A program made the position numbers and the translations under genes. From Bacteroidota bacterium (GTDB lineage Bacteria > Bacteroidota > Bacteroidia > Cytophagales > Spirosomataceae), in NCBI GenBank assembly GCA_020161355.1, contig JAIUOF010000003.1, positions 186,001-250,000 of the forward strand: 64,000 nt of DNA, read 5' to 3'. The notes under the pieces are model-generated. The model was not told the origin of the DNA. It saw only the letters and a list, made by a program, of their open reading frames with translations, and did not search any database. This document shows positions 7,901 to 16,992 of the stretch, one piece after another (within the stretch, counting starts at the first letter, position 1; each line of letters begins with the position of its first letter).

Positions 7901-10679
7901 CTTTTCTCCTTATGATTCCTATCAAATTGATTCTTTGGCTATTTTCAAGGATGGAAAATTATATAAAAAATTAGGGGGCTCACACTTAGTATTTACAGAA
8001 AATGGAAGCTACAGCCTGAAATACAATTTAAAGAAAAGACCGGAAGAATTAATTCACCCCTATCCTTGTGAATATTCTCAGAATATTGAGATAAATTTAT
8101 TGAGACCGACCTCTGAACTTTCAAGGATTTATGAAGACGGGAATTCTTCCTTTTGCAAAAATGGCTTTACAAGACTTTTTGCAAGTATTAGTAGTGCTTT
8201 ACCCCAAAATATCTTAAAATTTATCTGGGAGAAAGACGGAAAAGAATTGCCTGATTTTGCCGGGAAAACAAGTATTGATGTTAAAGAAAGTGGAAAATAT
8301 CGGTTAAAATTACTTTTTAATGAATGTGAATATATTACGAATGAAATTAACATATCCGATCAATTAAATTTTTCTTCAATACCATTATATATTGATGGAA
8401 ATGATCTTTCAAATAACACCTACACTATTTGTCCTCACCAAAATTCAAAAATCCATGGAAGCAATTCTTTTTCACTAAATCCAAGTTTACCTATTTGGAA
8501 AGAAATTAAATACGAGTTACTTCAAAATAAAGTATTTATAGATTCGGCTAAATTGGGTGATGGAGAGTCATTTAATATTTCAGAACAGGGAGACTATCTT
8601 ATTAGAGGTACTTTGGGCCGATGCAGTTCAATATTTGCTTCCTTTAAAATCAATCACTCAGAAACAATTGCTTCAAAAATCTCAAATACAAGAGACATAT
8701 GTGAAAATAGTTCAGCTATTTTCAATCCTGTAATCCCAAAACCGATGTTATCAAATTATAAGACCATAATAAATAGTTTTTATAAATACAATAATATAGT
8801 TAATTCTGTCATATCTAAACCCTATTACAATTATTTTGAAATTAAGGAATCTGGCAAATACTATGTAAAGACGCAAGTATATTTTGAAAATAACAAAACA
8901 TGCACCTATGTTTCCGATACTTTAAAATTGAATGTTTCAAATTCAATTGATTATTCTAAAACAGTTGGCGAAAAGTATATTTGTGATGGTTCAATAAATC
9001 CCAGATTTGTAGGTGAATTTCCTTCTGGATATCCCTTGGGATATAGAAATGTAGAACAAGGCTGGTATAGAAATGGGATAAAGGTTTCTAACAGTCCAAG
9101 TGTATATGAAGGCAGCTTTTCAGAATCAGGGGACTATTATTATTACCAAAAAACGAAAGAAGGATGTGAATTAAAAAGTGTAACCACAAGACTTATTGCA
9201 GGAAAAATTAATCCCAAGCTAACGATTTCTGCCAAACCTGGATATTTAAATAATATTTATGACAGATGTTCCACTTTAATTAATACATCAAATTTATATG
9301 TTGAAGGTCTCAATGATTCAAAAGATTTTACTACTGAATTTTTCAAAGATGGAAAATCTATTTCCAAATTAGAAAACAAGTATAGCCTCAATAAAGAAAT
9401 TAACTCTGGAAGCTATTTCGTTAAAGTCGTTCAGGGTAATTGTGCAGCCACCTCCAATACAGTTGACTTCAAAGCGATTGAAGTCCCAAAAATCAATTTC
9501 TCATCGCCTCTGGATCTGTGCAATGGTAAAGAAATCAATCTCTCAGTTTCGGCTGATCCTAATTTCAAAATAAATTGGGAAAAAGACGGAAAGATTTTAA
9601 GTGAAAGTAATCAACAATTAAAAGTAACCTCACCAGGAAATTACAGGGTTTTCATCACCTCTGATATATGTAATGAAAAAAGCATTATAATAAATATTCC
9701 ACTTACCCATCTTCCTGAAAACAACCTGATTTCCAATGATACTGTAGTGTGTCCGGAGAAAAAAATCAGTCTAAATTTTGAAGGAATACCTGATAGCAAG
9801 TACAATTTACTTTTAAACGATAAACTATTTGAAAGTAAAAATGAGCCTGATTTTACAATTTCAGAAGCAGGAAAATACATTCTAAATTATCAAAAAAGAA
9901 GCTGCAATACTTTTTCAAAGCCATTTACACTTAGTAGCAAAATAAAATTGGATGTTACGGCCTCTGATAGTACATATTGCAAAGGTTCAAATCTTACTCT
10001 TGCAGCATTTAAAGATGTTACCTACCAATACCAGTGGTACAAAAATCTCGAGCTGATTCCAAACGAAAATAAAGAGACTTTAAAAGTTAATGCATCTGGA
10101 ACCTATCAATTGTTTCTGACGGGTGCCGACTGCAAATCATTCTCCAAACCTTTCAATATCATAGAAAAACCTGCTTTGACAGCTGCTATTTCCGGAGATA
10201 GCACCATAAATTATGGCAACGAAGCTTTATTAAAATTCAAATTTACATCTGACCCGCCTTATAATTTGACGCTTTCAGATGGTTCTGCATTTGAAGCCAA
10301 AACCAATCCTTTCGCTTTTGCAGTTAAACCTTTACAAACGACAGATTACAGCATCAAAACTGTAAAAAATATTTGTGGAGAAGGAACTGTAAATGGTAAG
10401 GCAAAAATAGAAGTGTTGGTTTTGGGCTCAGAACCAAAATCAGATATAATGATCTATCCTAATCCTACCTTTGAAGGTATAAATATTGATTTTAATGACA
10501 ACAAAACATCTCATATTATTGATTTAATAGATATAAATGGTAAGGTAATCAATACCTTCTCTTTTATAAAAGACGAACAAAATGTATCTATTTCATTGAA
10601 AAACGTAGTTTCCGGCAGTTATTTTATCAGAATTAGTAGCACTAAAGAAATCAATACTTTCCAAATAATTAAAAATTAA
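4995..10679 (+). CDS. Giant secreted Ig-like repeat protein with T9SS type A sorting domain
   Basis: This 1894-residue protein has a signal peptide (cleavage about residue 19, NSIA-Q) and many Ig/PKD-like units. These are marked by recurring openings such as YCNGDDILVP, LCNGKEINLS and YCKGSNLTLA, and by closings of the type SGxYxV or PGxYxV. The last ~75 residues are a type A T9SS C-terminal domain (IMIYPNPTFEGINIDF ... SGSYFIRISS ... FQIIKN). The protein is therefore predicted to be exported through the T9SS and released or anchored at the surface. It has no catalytic domain, and adhesion or a matrix role is inference. Its DNA is visibly more AT-rich than the neighbouring metabolic genes. 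Confidence 0.8.
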   Translation: MKKIYLSIIAIFLTINSIAQYFIDVPETVCLSTTKELQLKAGGGTYYSWIGPNGFKSNEQNPKINDLTEKNSGYYTVLIDGKFPFTSLVSIGRSYYDANTVNYSFNNNQLKLYFNGNYASLKFEGPNNFKSDSNPSASIPLSSPNIQGIYTVTVKDYFGCTSNFTKDIKFENPQCIQNSLLYAQIDGGSRTYYPMENGELNNIKITYCNKADFSLNIDTTNLKNPDISWFFNNQKIENKSNKLRPSSPGYYHSVIVENGCFYQTKRILTNGKVSLSYYLGNKNSTSIIDSINYCIGGKEYLTFNGEDPNLFYKNRSFEFFKNDELLQKGSNKDFYATTTGSYTGKFEIDGCQGETKPLIINESKDLYLKIDINHKEFKGKLFKYCQSLNPIGVYVALVGNNIKVYKNNVLKFSTDNSSNFYVTEPGEYNFVQSGDNCSFNKTITFESGNEQKLSITPIKFSANCKNVEYFYLTGVEYNDGKGIQWIDVAKKAVVGSDYPLFYPNYPGGFYAVINNGTCHTQSDTIYTSIDGKSYLDGPKNIEIGKGEFAILSIKNCTESQIWFKDGIELKQYSHKCQIEVNEPGKYQIKLNADCNEFSNDINVTRNEKSNLLITKTCKDGSLHRLSINENNFSNIQWYKDYKLLNAFLNQNQIETSEPGTYYVIVKKDSFFIKSSDISIEKNKKTSTVLCSGEPYNLKAQMTADTYKWGGPNNFSSNNKEVLFDKFEKRNAGKYTLTTKDSDGCVVTEQYEIQVMDLPKFTVPDKIEACYGENINNWLTISKLTDSTETTNSLSIFRDGYQNTFYPGNGLNLTKSGVFNLKAQSNSLNFKVGGNETSKTCTYEKQLEIKVNEQCNKILVPDLSKMTYCNGDDILVPFSVTGSPSKNAVYTLKIVNYIEEPSIIIEIQSTKSPFIVKFDQIKEFYNGHFRISSSEKTTTPVSQNNVDLGRSRNYWPSIYQKYYCDSTVFDFSPYDSYQIDSLAIFKDGKLYKKLGGSHLVFTENGSYSLKYNLKKRPEELIHPYPCEYSQNIEINLLRPTSELSRIYEDGNSSFCKNGFTRLFASISSALPQNILKFIWEKDGKELPDFAGKTSIDVKESGKYRLKLLFNECEYITNEINISDQLNFSSIPLYIDGNDLSNNTYTICPHQNSKIHGSNSFSLNPSLPIWKEIKYELLQNKVFIDSAKLGDGESFNISEQGDYLIRGTLGRCSSIFASFKINHSETIASKISNTRDICENSSAIFNPVIPKPMLSNYKTIINSFYKYNNIVNSVISKPYYNYFEIKESGKYYVKTQVYFENNKTCTYVSDTLKLNVSNSIDYSKTVGEKYICDGSINPRFVGEFPSGYPLGYRNVEQGWYRNGIKVSNSPSVYEGSFSESGDYYYYQKTKEGCELKSVTTRLIAGKINPKLTISAKPGYLNNIYDRCSTLINTSNLYVEGLNDSKDFTTEFFKDGKSISKLENKYSLNKEINSGSYFVKVVQGNCAATSNTVDFKAIEVPKINFSSPLDLCNGKEINLSVSADPNFKINWEKDGKILSESNQQLKVTSPGNYRVFITSDICNEKSIIINIPLTHLPENNLISNDTVVCPEKKISLNFEGIPDSKYNLLLNDKLFESKNEPDFTISEAGKYILNYQKRSCNTFSKPFTLSSKIKLDVTASDSTYCKGSNLTLAAFKDVTYQYQWYKNLELIPNENKETLKVNASGTYQLFLTGADCKSFSKPFNIIEKPALTAAISGDSTINYGNEALLKFKFTSDPPYNLTLSDGSAFEAKTNPFAFAVKPLQTTDYSIKTVKNICGEGTVNGKAKIEVLVLGSEPKSDIMIYPNPTFEGINIDFNDNKTSHIIDLIDINGKVINTFSFIKDEQNVSISLKNVVSGSYFIRISSTKEINTFQIIKN

Positions 10680-10920
10680 TTTTACTTAAACCCGGATTAC
10701 ATAATTAGAAATGTCGACTGCAATTTGATTTGGCTTTATATTCATTTCAGAACATTTTAAGTGAATGAAATTTAAATGATTTAAAAGCAGATAGTTAATG
10801 ACAATTAAAACATCATTAAATATTGCACAAAAACCACTTTCTTAACAATTTCTTAATATTAGAGAAACCACAAAAAGTCTAAAAAAATCGTATTTTTACA
10901 TATAAAATAAACCTGAAAAT

Positions 10921-13398
10921 ATGGAAGGCTTTTTGTGGTTATCAGTGGCTGTTTTGGCATTTCTGGCAGTTGCTGATTTAATGGTCGGTGTGGCTAACGA
11001 CGCCGTAAATTTCCTCAACTCTGCCATTGGCTCAAAAGCAGCACCTTTCAGAACCATCATGTGGATAGCCACCGGGGGTATATTCCTCGGAGCCTTGTCA
11101 TCAGCAGGCATGATGGAAATCGCCCGGGAAGGCATTTTCAATCCGGAATATTTTACGCTTACCGATGTGCTGGTCATCTTTCTGGCAGTGATGCTCACCG
11201 ATATTTTCCTGCTTGATGCCTTCAACACATTAGGATTACCAACCAGTACGACCGTTTCATTGATTTTTGAACTTTTAGGTGCGTCCATCATCGTTTCGGC
11301 ATTTAAAATTATGGGTAATAATGAGCCCATGAATTTTTTATTTAATATTAACGACACTGCCAACAATATTATAGGCTATATCAACTGGGAAAAAACCAAT
11401 ACCATTGTTTCCAGTATTTTTCTTTCCGTATTAATCGCCTTTAGCTTTGGTGCTTTGGTGATGTTTATCAGCCGTTTATTATTTAGTTTTCAGTTTGAAA
11501 AACGTATGAAAACCGTCGGCCTCGTATATGCATCACTTGCTATGCTTGCAATGAGTTATTTTTTGGTTTATAAAGGCTTAAAAAGTACGTATTCCACCAA
11601 AGAATTGAGTGCCAAAGAACTTATCGATTACAGCAAAGCTCTTAACCCAAAATCAACGGAAACATTTACCAATCAAGATATTGTAAAAATCAAAGATGCA
11701 GAAGGCAATGAGCTGGTTTTCAATAAAAAAGTAAATGATAAAGGCAAAGAAGTTTACAGTATATTTTTTGGCAATAAGGATATCAAAGAAATTGTTGATA
11801 CTTTAAAAGACAATTTTACGGTCTTTTTACTTGTGTTTTTTATTTTTTGGTTAATCATTTTTGCCGTTTTAAATCATTACGGGCTCAATCCTCTCAAAGT
11901 GGTTGTTTTCGCCGGCACCTTTGCCCTGTCAATGGCGTTTGCGGGTAACGATTTAGTCAATTTTATAGGTGTGCCGCTGGCAGGATGGCAATCGTTTGAC
12001 ATGTTTCGTCAGGCATCATTTGCAGCAGGAGGAGGAATAAACCCTTCAGAATACAGCATGATAGGGTTGAAATTCCCGATACAGGCACCGTACATTTTCC
12101 TTTTTGTGGCAGGCTTAATCATGACCTTAACCCTCTGGTTTTCCAAAAAAGCAAGAACCGTAACCGAAACCGAAGTGAAGCTGGGCACTCAGGAGGAAAC
12201 GCAGGAGAAATTCAGATCCAACTGGTTTTCAAGGTATATTGTTCGTTTTTCAATTTTGCTGTCAAAAACTTTAAGTGAAGTTTTACCTTCAGGTTTAAAA
12301 AGATGGATTAACCGGCAGTTTATTGCAAAAATTGAAACAGACACAAAAGATGCCCCGGCATTTGACCTGATCAGAGCATCGGTAAATCTTACAATTGCCA
12401 GTATGCTCATAGCTGCCGGAACAAGCCTAAAATTACCATTATCAACCACTTACGTGACATTCATGGTAGCAATGGGTAGCTCTCTGGCCGACAGAGCCTG
12501 GGGACGAGAGTCGGCCTCATATCGTATTGCCGGCGTTATAAATGTAATATTGGGATGGTTTGTAACTGCGGCTGTGGCATTTATCGTGTCTTCAGTTTTA
12601 GCAATAATCCTTATTAATTTTCAAATTTACGGTTTAATATTTCTTGTGATAGCCCTTATTAGTGTCGTGCTTTTCACTAATTATTTTCATAAAAAAGAAA
12701 ACGAAAGGAAAGAGAAAACCGAAAAAATCATTCAGAATATTGAACTTACCTCAGACGGTTCTTTTCAAAAAACTTCTGTGGAGATTTCGGAAAGTTTACT
12801 TACAATCAATAAGGCGTTCAAACTAGCTATTGACGGGTTGATTTCGGAAGAAAAAAGTAAAATCAAGAAAGCCAAAGTACTGAGTAATGAACTCACCGAA
12901 TACTATTCCGATATCAAGAATAACCTATTCAAGGCTATTAAAAAGTCAAAATTGAGTGAAAAACATACCGCTCAACTGTACATCCTTACCAATGACATGA
13001 TGCAGGACATTCTGCAGTCCTTGAGTTTCATAATTGCTGCAGCTGAAAGTCATGTTAGTAATGCCCACAAACCGCTTTTGGAAAACCAGATTGACTTGGC
13101 GGCACGAATCACCAATGAAGTTGACAAATATCTTTTACAAATTGCCAACGGACTCGCAAACAATGATTATTCGGAACTTGCAGAAACAAGAAAGTTGAAA
13201 AAATCAATTTTTGACCATATCGAATATGCCCTTTCCAATCAGGTGGAAGGTATCACCAAAAAAGATTATGGTTTTAAAAATACGGATTTAACCCTCAAGC
13301 TACTACTTGAAATTAAAGACCTCGTGGCTATTGCAGTGCGTTTTGCAAAATTGCTGAACAGGCTCAATAAAGGCCAAAGTCCATTGGGTAACAGGTAG
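10921..13398 (+). CDS. PiT-family inorganic phosphate transporter with C-terminal PhoU-like domain
   Basis: This 825-residue inner-membrane protein carries the two PiT signature repeats: one near residue 20 (VGVANDAVNFLNSAIGSKAA) and one near residue 340 (AGNDLVNFIGVPLAG). Multiple hydrophobic segments run to about residue 595. The last ~220 residues are a soluble, helical, charged domain resembling PhoU-like regulators. PiT proteins import phosphate with protons or sodium. The fused form is longer than E. coli PitA (~500 residues) and is common in Bacteroidota. It is monocistronic, with 241 bases of AT-rich DNA upstream in which I saw no clear regulatory site. Confidence 0.9.
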   Translation: MEGFLWLSVAVLAFLAVADLMVGVANDAVNFLNSAIGSKAAPFRTIMWIATGGIFLGALSSAGMMEIAREGIFNPEYFTLTDVLVIFLAVMLTDIFLLDAFNTLGLPTSTTVSLIFELLGASIIVSAFKIMGNNEPMNFLFNINDTANNIIGYINWEKTNTIVSSIFLSVLIAFSFGALVMFISRLLFSFQFEKRMKTVGLVYASLAMLAMSYFLVYKGLKSTYSTKELSAKELIDYSKALNPKSTETFTNQDIVKIKDAEGNELVFNKKVNDKGKEVYSIFFGNKDIKEIVDTLKDNFTVFLLVFFIFWLIIFAVLNHYGLNPLKVVVFAGTFALSMAFAGNDLVNFIGVPLAGWQSFDMFRQASFAAGGGINPSEYSMIGLKFPIQAPYIFLFVAGLIMTLTLWFSKKARTVTETEVKLGTQEETQEKFRSNWFSRYIVRFSILLSKTLSEVLPSGLKRWINRQFIAKIETDTKDAPAFDLIRASVNLTIASMLIAAGTSLKLPLSTTYVTFMVAMGSSLADRAWGRESASYRIAGVINVILGWFVTAAVAFIVSSVLAIILINFQIYGLIFLVIALISVVLFTNYFHKKENERKEKTEKIIQNIELTSDGSFQKTSVEISESLLTINKAFKLAIDGLISEEKSKIKKAKVLSNELTEYYSDIKNNLFKAIKKSKLSEKHTAQLYILTNDMMQDILQSLSFIIAAAESHVSNAHKPLLENQIDLAARITNEVDKYLLQIANGLANNDYSELAETRKLKKSIFDHIEYALSNQVEGITKKDYGFKNTDLTLKLLLEIKDLVAIAVRFAKLLNRLNKGQSPLGNR

Positions 13399-13530
13399 AA
13401 TCTATTTGTTTTTGACAAATCATTTGAAGGAAATATCAATTTTTTGCAATCGTTTCCATAAATATTATTTTCATCCCTGTATTTTGCATTGATTATTTTA
13501 TACTAATTTTATCCTGATTCGACCCGGGAT

Positions 13531-14661
13531 ATGATTAAAACTTTATTTGCTTTGTTGCTGAGCTCTGTTACATTCGCTCAAAGTCCTTCCTTGCGGCAGG
13601 GGGCTTTTTTTACTCCGGAGCAGGGGAAAACAGAACTCCAATCCATTGCCCGTCAATATCATAATCAAAAAGAATGGAAAAGTAGGGCCGAAATTATAAA
13701 AAAAGGAATAATTACAGGTGCCGGACTAACTTCAATTAAAGCAGGCAAAAAAATCATTGCGACGACTCATAGCAAAAAGACATTGGATGGCTACACCGTT
13801 GAAAATGTTTTTTTTGAAAGTCTGCCGGGAATCTTCATAACTGGAAATCTATATAAACCCTTTAATCTGCAAAAGAAAAACCCGGCTGTATTGGCCCCTC
13901 ACGGACACGGAAATGACCCAAGATTTGGCGAAGCTACTCAGTTAAGATGTGCAACTATGGCACGGATGGGAACTATTGTTTTTGCCTGGGACATGATTGG
14001 CTATGGCGACATGAAGCAATGTGACCATAAAATCAGCCAGGCATTTAAACTACAGACTATCAACAGCATAAGAGTTCTCGACTTTATTTCCCAATTACCC
14101 GAAGTTGATAAAAACAAAATTGCGATAAGTGGCGAATCGGGTGGCGGTACTCAAACCTTTATGCTTACAGCTATTGATGAACGTATCAAGCTTTCAATAC
14201 CCGTAGTGATGGTTTCGAGTCATTTTTTTGGAGGTTGTGTGTGCGAAAGCGGTATGCCTGTGCATATAAGCCCCGATCATACAACCAATAATGTCGAGAT
14301 TTCGGCATGTGTGGCACCCAGACCCATGCTTCTGATTTCTGATGGCGATGATTGGACGCAATTTACTCCCACCGTAGAATTCCCTCATATTCGACGTATT
14401 TATTCATTTTTCGGAAAAGAAAATAATATTGAAAATGTGCATCTGGCAAATGAAAAACATGATTATGGTCCTTCAAAAAGAAAGGCAGCTTATGACTTTT
14501 TGGCAAAGCATTTTGGACTAAATATTGAACTGGCTGATGAAACAAAAGTGAATATTCTTGACAAAATACAATTAAGTGTATATAATTCTGATTTCCCGCT
14601 TCCGGAAAATGCGATTATTGACAATGATAAAATCCTGGAAGCTTTAAACAACATAAAATGA
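13531..14661 (+). CDS. Secreted alpha/beta-hydrolase, acetylxylan-esterase-like
   Basis: This 376-residue protein has a signal peptide (SSVTFA-Q, about residue 16). The alpha/beta-hydrolase fold shows the nucleophile elbow GESGGGTQT (Ser about residue 206), a likely acid in ISDGDDWT and a His in NEKHDYGPSKR, with an oxyanion strand at LAPHGHGND. It resembles the large bacterial esterases that deacetylate plant polysaccharides. Its context with pectin genes suggests it removes acyl or methyl esters from pectic fragments, but the exact ester is not shown. The stop overlaps the start of the kdgF-like gene (ATGA), indicating translational coupling. Confidence 0.8.
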   Translation: MIKTLFALLLSSVTFAQSPSLRQGAFFTPEQGKTELQSIARQYHNQKEWKSRAEIIKKGIITGAGLTSIKAGKKIIATTHSKKTLDGYTVENVFFESLPGIFITGNLYKPFNLQKKNPAVLAPHGHGNDPRFGEATQLRCATMARMGTIVFAWDMIGYGDMKQCDHKISQAFKLQTINSIRVLDFISQLPEVDKNKIAISGESGGGTQTFMLTAIDERIKLSIPVVMVSSHFFGGCVCESGMPVHISPDHTTNNVEISACVAPRPMLLISDGDDWTQFTPTVEFPHIRRIYSFFGKENNIENVHLANEKHDYGPSKRKAAYDFLAKHFGLNIELADETKVNILDKIQLSVYNSDFPLPENAIIDNDKILEALNNIK

Positions 14662-14984
14662 ACACATTAGTCGCAGATAAAGACATTGATTGGAAAGAAC
14701 TGGGAGGAGGCATAAAGAGGAAAATTATGGCTCATAATACCGAGATGATGGTGGTAAAAGTGGCTTTCGAAACCGGAGGCATTGGTGCCATGCACTCGCA
14801 CCCACATACCCAGGCCAGCTATGTGAGCAAAGGCAAATTCAAAATCACTATTGACGGCCAAACCAAAACACTCTCTGAGGGGGATGTGTATTTCGTACCC
14901 TCAGGCCTTGAGCATGGGGCAGTGTGTATAGAAGCCGGCGAATTGATTGATGTTTTCAATCCATTAAGAGAAGATTTTCTATAA
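14658..14984 (+). CDS. kdgF: KdgF-like cupin, pectin degradation
   Basis: This 108-residue single-domain cupin has the metal-binding motif 1 (MHSHPHTQASYVSKG) and motif 2 (GDVYFVPSGLEHGA). Length and sequence match KdgF, the enzyme that opens unsaturated uronates released by pectin or alginate lyases to the linear 4-deoxy-5-keto form. That function is established for KdgF. Here it is supported by four neighbouring unsaturated-uronyl hydrolases, whose product is the KdgF substrate. It has no signal peptide, so it is cytoplasmic. It overlaps the upstream esterase gene by 4 bases. Confidence 0.82.
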   Translation: MNTLVADKDIDWKELGGGIKRKIMAHNTEMMVVKVAFETGGIGAMHSHPHTQASYVSKGKFKITIDGQTKTLSEGDVYFVPSGLEHGAVCIEAGELIDVFNPLREDFL

Positions 14985-15022
14985 TTACATTAATATTTGA
15001 AAAAATCGAAATAAATATTTCT

Positions 15023-16921
15023 ATGAAAAAATATATTGTTTTCCTGTTTCTGATTTCATCACAAAGCCTTTTTGCACAAAAGCCACTTTCGCAGCAAATG
15101 GCCGACTCATTTATTGGGTGGTATCCCGACTCAATAGTCGTGAAACCGCGAAAATCAGCAACATGGGATTATGAACAGGGACTCATGCTAAAAGCCCTTG
15201 AAAAAGTTTGGCATAGAACAGCCGACCCAAAATATTACAATTACATTCTCGCCGACCTCAATCGCTTTGTGGATAGTACCGGCAAAATCAAAACTTACCG
15301 AAAAGACGACTATAACCTCGATAATATCAACACGGGAAGAGCCTTACTGGCAGTTTATCAGCAAACTCAGCCCGCCAAAGATAAGTTTAGAAAAGCAGCT
15401 GACAACCTCTGGGCACAGCTCGAAAATCAGGCTACAACCGATGGAGGAGCATATTGGCACAAGCAACGGTACCCTTATCAAATCTGGCTTGACGGGCTCT
15501 TTATGGCCGAGCCATTTGCGGCAGAATATTCCAAAATATTCAATCATCCCGAGCATTTTGAGACCATCGCCCGGCAGTTTGAACAGGTTGAAAAAAACAT
15601 GATTGACTCTACCACCGGCTTGCTCTATCATGGATTTGATGAGTCTCGCGAACAAGGCTGGGCCAATAAAAAAACCGGGCTTTCGCCACACTTTTGGGGG
15701 AGGGCTATCGGCTGGTATGCAATGGCATTGGTAGAGGTTTTGGATTACTTCCCCGAAGATCATCCCAAAAGAGCTGCAATCATCGGATATCTGAAGAGAT
15801 TAGCTCCTGTTTTGGTAAAATATCAGGATAAAAACACCGGAACCTGGTACCAAATGATTGGTCTTGGCAATAAAAAAGGGAATTATCACGAAGCTTCGGC
15901 TTCATGCATGTTTGTATATGCTTTACTAAAAGGAGTTAGAAAGGGTTATTTGCCTCTTTCCTATTTAGCACCCGCCAAAAAGGGCTATCAGGGTATCTTG
16001 AAAGAATTTTTGATTAAAGAAACCGACGGAACGCTCGGGCTGGACAAAACAGTCTCTGTGGGTGGATTAGGAGGAAATCCTTACCGGAATGGCACTTATG
16101 AATATTATTTGAGTGAGCCCATCCGGAAAAACGATCTCAAAGGGGTGGGTCCATTTATTTTTGCAAGTATTGAAATGGAAATTTTGGAGGAAAATTCCAT
16201 TGGGAAAGGTAAAACCGTGGCTTTAGACTATCATTTTAACCTGGAATTCAGAAAAGATTGGAACGGTAATCAGGAGCAGTTTCACTATACATGGGAAGAT
16301 ACCTACCATTCGGGTTTTGGGTGGTTTGGAGAAATATTTCAAAATTATGGAGCGAAAATTACAGCTATAAAAGAAGCCCCAACAGCTAAAAACCTTGCCA
16401 GTAAAAATGTATATATTATTGTTGATCCTGATACGCAAAAAGAAACTGCAGAACCCAACTTCGTTGATTCAGGAGATATTATTCCTATTAAAAAATGGGT
16501 TTACAATGGCGGAACGCTCATTCTGATGGCCAATGACACCTCGAATTGTGAGATTCCCCGTTTCAATGAACTGGCGAAAGCTTTCGGGATAGAATTTACT
16601 GGTAAAAGCCGGAACATGGTGAAGGGCACTGAGTGGCACCAGGGTAAACTGGATATAGCAGCCGGAAACAAAATATTCAAAAACACAAAAAGAGTATATG
16701 TAAAAGAGCTGGTGACCTTAAAACTCAGCAAGGGTGCATTACCCGTTTTGAAGGAAGGAGGCGATGTAATCATGGCTACCAATGTATATGGAAAGGGCAG
16801 AGTATTTGTCATTGGAGACCCATGGCTATACAACGAGTACGTAGATGGCCGTCGGATCCCTTTAGAGTACCAAAACTATCACGCAGCCAAAGATTTAGCA
16901 AAATGGGCACTTGGAAAATGA
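15023..16921 (+). CDS. GH88/GH105 unsaturated rhamnogalacturonyl hydrolase with C-terminal DUF4350-like domain
   Basis: This 632-residue protein has a signal peptide (SSQSLFA-Q). Residues ~25-400 form an (alpha/alpha)6 barrel of the YteR type, with the active-site motif IWLDGLFMAEP (catalytic Asp) and GRAIGWYAMALVEVLDYFP. It removes the 4,5-unsaturated galacturonyl residue from lyase products. Residues ~405-632 form a second domain with strands such as NVYIIVDPDTQKE, VYNGGTLILMAND and GKGRVFVIGDPWLYNEY, resembling the DUF4350/glutamine-amidotransferase-like fold. Typical family members are ~370 residues, so the extension is notable. It lies 38 bases after kdgF in the same direction. Confidence 0.85.
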   Translation: MKKYIVFLFLISSQSLFAQKPLSQQMADSFIGWYPDSIVVKPRKSATWDYEQGLMLKALEKVWHRTADPKYYNYILADLNRFVDSTGKIKTYRKDDYNLDNINTGRALLAVYQQTQPAKDKFRKAADNLWAQLENQATTDGGAYWHKQRYPYQIWLDGLFMAEPFAAEYSKIFNHPEHFETIARQFEQVEKNMIDSTTGLLYHGFDESREQGWANKKTGLSPHFWGRAIGWYAMALVEVLDYFPEDHPKRAAIIGYLKRLAPVLVKYQDKNTGTWYQMIGLGNKKGNYHEASASCMFVYALLKGVRKGYLPLSYLAPAKKGYQGILKEFLIKETDGTLGLDKTVSVGGLGGNPYRNGTYEYYLSEPIRKNDLKGVGPFIFASIEMEILEENSIGKGKTVALDYHFNLEFRKDWNGNQEQFHYTWEDTYHSGFGWFGEIFQNYGAKITAIKEAPTAKNLASKNVYIIVDPDTQKETAEPNFVDSGDIIPIKKWVYNGGTLILMANDTSNCEIPRFNELAKAFGIEFTGKSRNMVKGTEWHQGKLDIAAGNKIFKNTKRVYVKELVTLKLSKGALPVLKEGGDVIMATNVYGKGRVFVIGDPWLYNEYVDGRRIPLEYQNYHAAKDLAKWALGK

Positions 16922-16992
16922 TAAAATCTGAATTTATAGACTCAAAATGAGGGCTTTATTTTCAATCAAAAAATATGTTTCCAAATAATTGC

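Noticed and set aside
13404..13420. ATTTGT/ACAAAT hairpin after the phosphate transporter as a terminator
   Set aside because: The stem is only 6 AT-rich pairs and no T tract follows.
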